Made by a program: the position numbers and the translations under genes. From Panagrolaimus kolymaensis (lineage: Eukaryota > Nematoda > Chromadorea > Rhabditida > Panagrolaimidae), in assembly GCA_028622995.1 (NCBI GenBank), contig JAJQJQ010000057.1:558001-622000 (forward strand): 64,000 nucleotides of DNA, written 5' to 3'. Below the pieces are notes generated by a model, which was not told the DNA's origin, ran no database searches, and was given only the letters and a program-made list of their open reading frames with translations. Below are positions 56,201-64,000 of the stretch, piece after piece (the first letter of the stretch is position 1; each line of letters opens with the position of its first letter).

Positions 56201-57521
56201 ATTTTTACGAAGCCTTGGAATTCAATCGGGATCCAAGATATTATTTTTAAGATTAACGAATTTTTTTTATTGATATTTCAACTGAAACATTTAACCGCAA
56301 GAAAGGCAATGCAGTTAGTAAATTATTTTTACGAAGCCTTGGAATTCAATCGGGATCCAAGATATTATTTTTAAGATTAACGAATTTTTTTTATTGATAT
56401 TTCAACTGAAACATTGAACCGCAAGAAAGGCAATGCAGTTAGTAAATTATTTTTACGAAGCTTTGGAATTCAAACGAGATCCATGGCCTTAATTTTTCTG
56501 ATTAATGAATCTTTTATTATTGATATTTCAACTGAAACATTGAACCTCAAGAAAGGCAATGCAGTTAGTAAATTATTTTTACGAAGCCTTGGAATTCAAT
56601 CGGGATCCAAGATATTATTTTTAAGATTAACGAATTTTTTTTATTGATATTTCAACTGAAACATTGAACCTCAAGAAAGGCAATGCAGTTAGTAAATTAT
56701 TTTTACGAAGCCTTGGAATTCAATCGGGATCCAAGATATTATTTTTAAGATTAACGAATTTTTTTTATTGATATTTTAACTGAAACATTGAACCCCAAGA
56801 AAGGCAATGCAGTTAGTAAATTATTTTTACGAAGCCTTGGAATTCAATCGGGATCCATGATATTATTTTTAAGATTAACGAATTTTTTTTATTGATATTT
56901 CAACTGAAACATTGAACCGCAAGAAAGGCAATGCAGTTAGTAAATTATTTTTACGAAGCCTTGGAATTCAAACGAGATCCATGGCCTTAATTTTTCTGAT
57001 TAATGAATCTTTTATTATTGATATTTCAACTGAAACATTGAACCTCAAGAAAGGCAATGCTGTTAGTAAATTATTTTTACGAAGCCTTGGAATTCAATCG
57101 GGATCCAAGATATTATTTTTAAGATTAAAGAATTTTTTTTATTGATATTTCAACTGAAACATTGAACCGCAAGAAAGGCAATGCAGTTAGTAAATTATTT
57201 TTACGAAGCCTTGGAATTCAAACGAGATCCATGGCCTTAATTTTTCTGATTAATGAATCTTTTATTATTGATATTTCAACTGAAACATTGAACCTCAAGA
57301 AAGGCAATGCAGTTAGTAAATTATTTTTACGAAGCCTTGGAATTCAAACGAGATCCATGGCCTTAATTTTTCTGATTAATGAATCTTTTATTATTGATAT
57401 TTCAACTGAAACATTGAACCTCAAGAAAGGCAATGCAGTTAGTAAATTATTTTTACGAAGCCTTGGAATTCAATCGGGATCCAAGATATTATTTTTAAGA
57501 TTAACGAATTTTTTTTATTGA
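53297..57521 (+). repeat. A/B zone with a 1,245-bp repeat
   Basis: Blocks starting at 53297 and 53547 recur at 54542 and 54792, offset 1,245 bp, including the private GGCAATGCATTTAGT change. The odd length is explained by one 125-bp A monomer near 53,673-53,797. The rest is A and B monomers in irregular order, with private changes such as TTGATTTTTCAATTG near 56,147-56,161. Confidence 0.82.
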
Positions 57522-58405
57522 TATTTCAACTGAAACATTGAACCGCAAGAAAGGCAATGCAGTTAGTAAATTATTTTTACGATGCCTTGGAATTCAATTG
57601 GGATCCAAGATATTATTTTTAAGATTAACGAATTTTTTTTATTGATATTTCAACTGAAACATTGAACCTCAAGAAAGGCAATGCAGTTAGTAAATTATTT
57701 TTACGAAGCCTTGGAATTCAATCGGGATCCAAGATATTATTTTTAAGATTAACGAATTTTTTTTATTGATATTTCAACTGAAACATTGAACCGCAAGAAA
57801 GGCAATGCAGTTAGTAAATTATTTTTACGATGCCTTGGAATTCAATCGGGATCCAAGATATTATTTTTAAGATTAACGAATTTTTTTTATTGATATTTCA
57901 ACTGAAACATTGAACCTCAAGAAAGGCAATGCAGTTAGTAAATTATTTTTACGAAGCCTTGGAATTCAATCGGGATCCAAGATATTATTTTTAAGATTAA
58001 CGAATTTTTTTTATTGATATTTCAACTGAAACATTGAACCGCAAGAAAGGCAATGCAGTTAGTAAATTATTTTTACGATGCCTTGGAATTCAATCGGGAT
58101 CCAAGATATTATTTTTAAGATTAACGAATTTTTTTTATTGATATTTCAACTGAAACATTGAACCTCAAGAAAGGCAATGCAGTTAGTAAATTATTTTTAC
58201 GAAGCCTTGGAATTCAATCGGGATCCAAGATATTATTTTTAAGATTAACGAATTTTTTTTATTGATATTTCAACTGAAACATTGAACCGCAAGAAAGGCA
58301 ATGCAGTTAGTAAATTATTTTTACGATGCCTTGGAATTCAATCGGGATCCAAGATATTATTTTTAAGATTAACGAATTTTTTTTATTGATATTTCAACTG
58401 AAACA
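57522..58405 (+). repeat. 248-bp B+B dimer, four copies
   Basis: The variant ACGATGCCTTGG alternates with ACGAAGCCTTGG. It occurs near 57,580, 57,828, 58,076 and 58,324, exactly 248 bp apart (2 x 124). The GATGCC copies carry GAACCGCAAG and the others GAACCTCAAG. Confidence 0.9.
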
Positions 58406-61400
58406 TTGAACCTCAAGAAAGGCAATGCAGTTAGTAAATTATTTTTACTAAGCCTTGGAATTCAAACGAGATCCATGGCCTTAATTTTTCTGATTAATGA
58501 ATCTTTTATTATTGATATTTCAACTGAAACAATGAACCTCAAGAAAGGCAATGCAGTTAGTAAATTATTTTTACGAAGCCTTGGAATTCAATCGGGATCC
58601 AAGATATTATTTTTAAGATTAACGAATTTTTTTTATTGATATTTCAACTGAAACATTGAACCGCAAGAAAGGCAATGCAGTTAGTATATTATTTTTACGA
58701 AGCCTTGGAATTCAAACGAGATCCATGGCCTTAATTTTTCTGATTAATGAATCTTTTATTATTGATATTTCTACTGAAACAATGAACCTCAAGAAAGGCA
58801 ATGCAGTTAGTAAATTATTTTTACGAAGCCTTGGAATTCAATCGGGATCCAAGATATTATTTTTAAGATTAACGAATTTTTTTTATTGATATTTCAACTG
58901 AAACATTGAACCGCAAGAAAGGCAATGCAGTTAGTATATTATTTTTACGAAGCCTTGGAATTCAAAAGAGATCCATGGCCTTAATTTTTCTGATTAATGA
59001 ATCTTTTATTATTGATATTTCAACTGAAACATTGAACCGCAAGAAAGGCAATGCAGTTAGTAAATTATTTTTACGAAGCTTTGGAATTCAAACGAGATCC
59101 ATGGCCTTAATTTTTCTGATTAATGAATCTTTTATTATTGATATTTCAACTGAAACATTGAACCGCAAGAAAGGCAATGCAGTTAGTAAATTATTTTTAC
59201 GAAGCCTTGGAATTCAATCGGGATCCAAGATATTATTTTTAAGATTAACGAATTTTTTTTATTGATATTTCAACTGAAACATTGAACCGCAAGAAAGGCA
59301 ATGCAGTTAGTAAATTATTTTTACGAAGCCTTGGAATTCAATCGGGATCCAAGATATTATTTTTAAGATTAACGAATTTTTTTTATTGATATTTCAACTG
59401 AAACATTGAACCTCAAGAAAGGCAATGCAGTTAGTAAATTATTTTTACGAAGCCTTGGAATTCAATCGGGATCCAAGATATTATTTTAAAGATTAACGAA
59501 TTTTTTTTATTGATATTTCAACTGAAACATTGAACCTCAAGAAAGGCAATGCAGTTAGTAAATTATTTTTACGAAGCCTTGGAATTCAATCGGGATCCAA
59601 GATATTATTTTTAAGATTAACGAATTTTTTTTATTGATATTTCAACTGAAACATTGAACCGCAAGAAAGGCAATGCAGTTAGTAAATTATTTTTACGAAG
59701 CTTTGGAATTCAAACGAGATCCATGGCCTTAATTTTTCTGATTAATGAATCTTTTATTATTGATATTTCAACTGAAACATTGAACCTCAAGAAAGGCAAT
59801 GCAGTTAGTAAATTATTTTTACGAAGCCTTGGAATTCAATCGGGATCCAAGATATTATTTTTAAGATTAACGAATTTTTTTTATTGATATTTCAACTGAA
59901 ACATTGAACCGCAAGAAAGGCAATGCAGTTAGTAAATTATTTTTACGAAGCCTTGGAATTCAATCGGGATCCAAGATATTATTTTTAAGATTAACGAATT
60001 TTTTTTATTGATATTTCAACTGAAACATTGAACCTCAAGAAAGGCAATGCAGTTAGTAAATTATTTTTACGAAGCCTTGGAATTCAATCGGGATCCAAGA
60101 TATTATTTTAAAGATTAACGAATTTTTTTTATTGATATTTCAACTGAAACATTGAACCTCAAGAAAGGCAATGCAGTTAGTAAATTATTTTTACGAAGCC
60201 TTGGAATTCAATCGGGATCCAAGATATTATTTTAAAGATTAACGAATTTTTTTTATTGATATTTCAACTGAAACATTGAACCTCAAGAAAGGCAATGCAG
60301 TTAGTAAATTATTTTTACGAAGCCTTGGAATTCAATCGGGATCCAAGATATTATTTTTAAGATTAACGAATTTTTTTTATTGATATTTCAACTGAAACAT
60401 TGAACCTCAAGAAAGGCAATGCAGTTAGTAAATTATTTTTACGAAGCCTTGGAATTCAATCGGGATCCAAGATATTATTTTAAAGATTAACGAATTTTTT
60501 TTATTGATATTTCAACTGAAACATTGAACCTCAAGAAAGGCAATGCAGTTAGTAAATTATTTTTACGAAGCCTTGGAATTCAATCGGGATCCAAGATATT
60601 ATTTTTAAGATTAACGAATTTTTTTTATTGATATTTCAACTGAAACATTGAACCTCAAGAAAGGCAATGCAGTTAGTAAATTATTTTTACGAAGCCTTGG
60701 AATTCAAACGAGATCCATGGCCTTAATTTTTCTGATTAATGAATCTTTTATTATTGATATTTCAACTGAAACATTGAACCTCAAGAAAGGCAATGCAGTT
60801 AGTAAATTATTTTTACGAAGCCTTGGAATTCAATCGGGATCCAAGATATTATTTTTAAGATTAACGAATTTTTTTTATTGATATTTCAACTGAAACATTG
60901 AACCTCAAGAAAGGCAATGCAGTTAGTAAATTATTTTTACGAAGCCTTGGAATTCAAACGAGATCCATGGCCTTAATTTTTCTGATTAATGAATCTTTTA
61001 TTATTGATATTTCAACTGAAACATTGAACCTCAAGAAAGGCAATGCAGTTAGTAAATTATTTTTACGAAGCCTTGGAATTCAATCGGGATCCAAGATATT
61101 ATTTTTAAGATTAACGAATTTTTTTTATTGATATTTCAACTGAAACATTGAACCGCAAGAAAGGCAATGCAGTTAGTAAATTATTTTTACGAAGCCTTGG
61201 AATTCAATCGGGATCCAAGATATTATTTTTAAGATTAACGAATTTTTTTTATTGATATTTCAACTGAAACATTGAACCTCAAGAAAGGCAATGCAGTTAG
61301 TAAATTATTTTTACGAAGCCTTGGAATTCAATCGGGATCCAAGATATTATTTTTAAGATTAACGAATTTTTTTTATTGATATTTCAACTGAAACATTGAA

Positions 61401-64000
61401 CCGCAAGAAAGGCAATGCAGTTAGTATATTATTTTTACGAAGCCTTGGAATTCAAAAGAGATCCATGGCCTTAATTTTTCTGATTAATGAATCTTTTATT
61501 ATTGATATTTCAACTGAAACATTGAACCGCAAGAAAGGCAATGCAGTTAGTATATTATTTTTACGAAGCCTTGGAATTCAAACGAGATCCATGGCCTTAA
61601 TTTTTCTGATTAATGAATCTTTTATTATTGATATTTCAACTGAAACATTGAACCTCAAGAAAGGCAATGCAGTTAGTAAATTATTTTTACGAAGCCTTGG
61701 AATTCAATCGGGATCCAAGATATTATTTTAAAGATTAACGAATTTTTTTTATTGATATTTCAACTGAAACATTGAACCTCAAGAAAGGCAATGCAGTTAG
61801 TAAATTATTTTTACGAAGCCTTGGAATTCAATCGGGATCCAAGATATTATTTTTAAGATTAACGAATTTTTTATTATTGATATTTCAACTGAAACATTGA
61901 ACCTCAAGAAAGGCAATGCAGTTAGTAAATTATTTATACGAAGCCTTGGAATTCAATCGGGATCCAAGATATTATTTTTAAGATTAACGAATTTTTTTTA
62001 TTGATATTTCAACTGAAACATTGAACCTCAAGAAAGGCAATGCAGTTAGTAAATTATTTTTACGAAGCCTTGGAATTCAAACGAGATCCATGGCCTTAAT
62101 TTTTCTGATTAATGAATCTTTTATTATTGATATTTCAACTGAAACATTGAACCTCAAGAAAGGCAATGCAGTTAGTAAATTATTTATACGAAGCCTTGGA
62201 ATTCAATCGGGATCCAAGATATTATTTTTAAGATTAACGAATTTTTTTTATTGATATTTCAACTGAAACATTGAACCGCAAGAAAGGCAATGCAGTTAGT
62301 ATATTATTTTTACGAAGCCTTGGAATTCAAAAGAGATCCATGGCCTTAATTTTTCTGATTAATGAATCTTTTATTATTGATATTTCAACTGAAACATTGA
62401 ACCGCAAGAAAGGCAATGCAGTTAGTATATTATTTTTACGAAGCCTTGGAATTCAAAAGAGATCCATGGCCTTAATTTTTCTGATTAATGAATCTTTTAT
62501 TATTGATATTTCAACTGAAACATTGAACCGCAAGAAAGGCAATGCAGTTAGTATATTATTTTTACGAAGCCTTGGAATTCAAACGAGATCCATGGCCTTA
62601 ATTTTTCTGATTAATGAATCTTTTATTATTGATATTTCAACTGAAACATTGAACCTCAAGAAAGGCAATGCAGTTAGTAAATTATTTTTACGAAGCCTTG
62701 GAATTCAATCGGGATCCAAGATATTATTTTAAAGATTAACGAATTTTTTTTATTGATATTTCAACTGAAACATTGAACCTCAAGAAAGGCAATGCAGTTA
62801 GTAAATTATTTTTACGAAGCCTTGGAATTCAATCGGGATCCAAGATATTATTTTTAAGATTAACGAATTTTTTTTATTGATATTTCAACTGAAACATTGA
62901 ACCGCAAGAAAGGCAATGCAGTTAGTATATTATTTTTACGAAGCCTTGGAATTCAAACGAGATCCATGGCCTTAATTTTTCTGATTAATGAATCTTTTAT
63001 TATTGATATTTCAACTGAAACATTGAACCTCAAGAAAGGCAATGCAGTTAGTAAATTATTTTTACGAAGCCTTGGAATTCAATCGGGATCCAAGATATTA
63101 TTTTTAAGATTAACGAATTTTTTTTATTGATATTTCAACTGAAACATTGAACCGCAAGAAAGGCAATGCAGTTAGTATATTATTTTTACGAAGCCTTGGA
63201 ATTCAAAAGAGATCCATGGCCTTAATTTTTCTGATTAATGAATCTTTTATTATTGATATTTCAACTGAAACATTGAACCTCAAGAAAGGCAATGCAGTTA
63301 GTAAATTATTTTTACGAAGCCTTGGAATTCAAACGAGATCCATGGCCTTAATTTTTCTGATTAATGAATCTTTTATTATTGATATTTCAACTGAAACATT
63401 GAACCTCAAGAAAGGCAATGCAGTTAGTAAATTATTTTTACGAAGCCTTGGAATTCAATCGGGATCCAAGATATTATTTTTAAGATTAACGAATTTTTTT
63501 TATTGATATTTCAACTGAAACATTGAACCGCAAGAAAGGCAATGCAGTTAGTATATTATTTTTACGAAGCCTTGGAATTCAAAAGAGATCCATGGCCTTA
63601 ATTTTTCTGATTAATGAATCTTTTATTATTGATATTTCAACTGAAACATTGAACCTCAAGAAAGGCAATGCAGTTAGTAAATTATTTTTACGAAGCCTTG
63701 GAATTCAAACGAGATCCATGGCCTTAATTTTTCTGATTAATGAATCTTTTATTATTGATATTTCAACTGAAACATTGAACCTCAAGAAAGGCAATGCAGT
63801 TAGTAAATTATTTTTACGAAGCCTTGGAATTCAATCGGGATCCAAGATATTATTTTTAAGATTAACGAATTTTTTTTATTGATATTTCAACTGAAACATT
63901 GAACCTCAAGAAAGGCAATGCAGTTAGTAAATTATTTTTACGAAGCCTTGGAATTCAATCGGGATCCAAGATATTATTTTTAAGATTAACGAATTTTTTT
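58406..64000 (+). repeat. A/B satellite zone to the right edge
   Basis: A and B monomers with GAACCGCAAG or GAACCTCAAG. Private markers here are TTCAAAAGAGATCC (58,9xx and 61.4-63.6 kb), ATTATTTTAAAGATT (59.5-62.7 kb) and TTATTTATACG (61.9-62.2 kb). A 376-bp trimer (A-A-B) starts at 63147 and 63523. The array is still intact at base 64,000. Confidence 0.9.

Larger units (their letters stand above)
11620..64000 (+). repeat. Satellite array, about 125-bp monomer, about 52.4 kb, continues past right edge
   Basis: Head-to-tail copies in one orientation, roughly 415-420 monomers, with no interrupting gene or mobile element. A near-invariant core runs from TTTCAACTGAAACATTGAAC through CAAGAAAGGCAATGCAG to GTTAGTA. 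The rest is drawn from a few alternatives. Left half: TTTTTACGAAGCCTTGG with TTCAAACGAGATCC or TTCAATCGGGATCC, or CTGTTGGAAGCTATTAAA. Right half: ATGGCCTTAATTTTTCTGA (A), AAGATATTATTTTTAAGA (B), or ATGGCATTAATTTTTATGA (C/D). Lengths measured from spacing: A, C and D 126 bp; B 124 bp; B with one T deleted 123 bp; early TTCTGGAATTTTTAAC type 127 bp; insertion type 145 bp. Homology fades at about 11,620 in a degenerate C-like edge monomer. The array could be pericentromeric, subtelomeric or interstitial; the sequence does not say which. Confidence 0.98.

Noticed and set aside
11754..63882. Dozens of 61-287 residue open frames across the satellite on the plus strand
   Set aside because: They arise because 126 is divisible by three and A monomers lack a stop in one frame. 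B monomers (124 bp) and C/D monomers (stop after the ATGATT segment) end them. Substitutions show no coding bias.
11620..64000. CRISPR-like array
   Set aside because: Repeat and spacer are not distinguishable: the whole 125-bp monomer repeats, there are no unique spacers, and the flanking genes are animal kinases with introns.

Overview
The window is AT-rich nuclear DNA from an animal. Two intron-containing genes lie on the minus strand (1-11,425). A tandem satellite array fills the rest (about 11,620 to the right edge at 64,000, where it is still running). Introns of 46-47 nt, acceptors of the TTTTTAG/TTTTCAG type and the wording of the Warts-like kinase fit a nematode best. This is an inference; an AT-rich arthropod is not excluded.

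Region 1 (1-3,236, minus): the 5' five exons of a LATS/Warts Hippo-pathway kinase gene. They encode an N-terminal UBA-like segment, a low-complexity linker, the Mob-binding region and the kinase N-lobe through DFG. The gene runs off the left edge. Region 2 (3,237-7,250): about 4 kb with no gene I can support. It holds scattered GTC/GAC triplet runs, one 15-bp inverted repeat, and presumably the wts upstream region and the 3' UTR of the next gene. Region 3 (7,251-11,425, minus): a 17-exon gene that I could splice into one 953-residue frame with every exon phase matching. It has a disordered N-terminal half, an unrecognised helical middle, and a C-terminal protein kinase domain with HGD in place of HRD. 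I could not assign its family.

Region 4 (about 11,620-64,000): roughly 415-420 head-to-tail copies of a monomer of about 125 bp. Monomer classes of 126, 124, 123, 127 and 145 bp are built from exchangeable half-modules around a near-invariant core. They are organised into different higher-order repeats (HORs) along the array: 884 bp x3; 145-bp insertion monomers; 250-bp dimers and 376-bp trimers; 4,394/3,510-bp superblocks; 1,500 bp; 498-bp tetramers; 1,002 bp; 870 bp; 1,245 bp; 248-bp dimers. The class using the CTGTTGGAAGC left half is abundant to about 39.5 kb and then absent. Long open frames in the right part follow from the 126-bp period being a multiple of three and are not convincing genes.

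The kinase gene starts only about 200 bp from the array edge and is transcribed away from it, so its promoter must lie beside or inside the satellite. The most unusual content of the window is the multi-scale organisation of the satellite, together with the unassigned kinase at its border.
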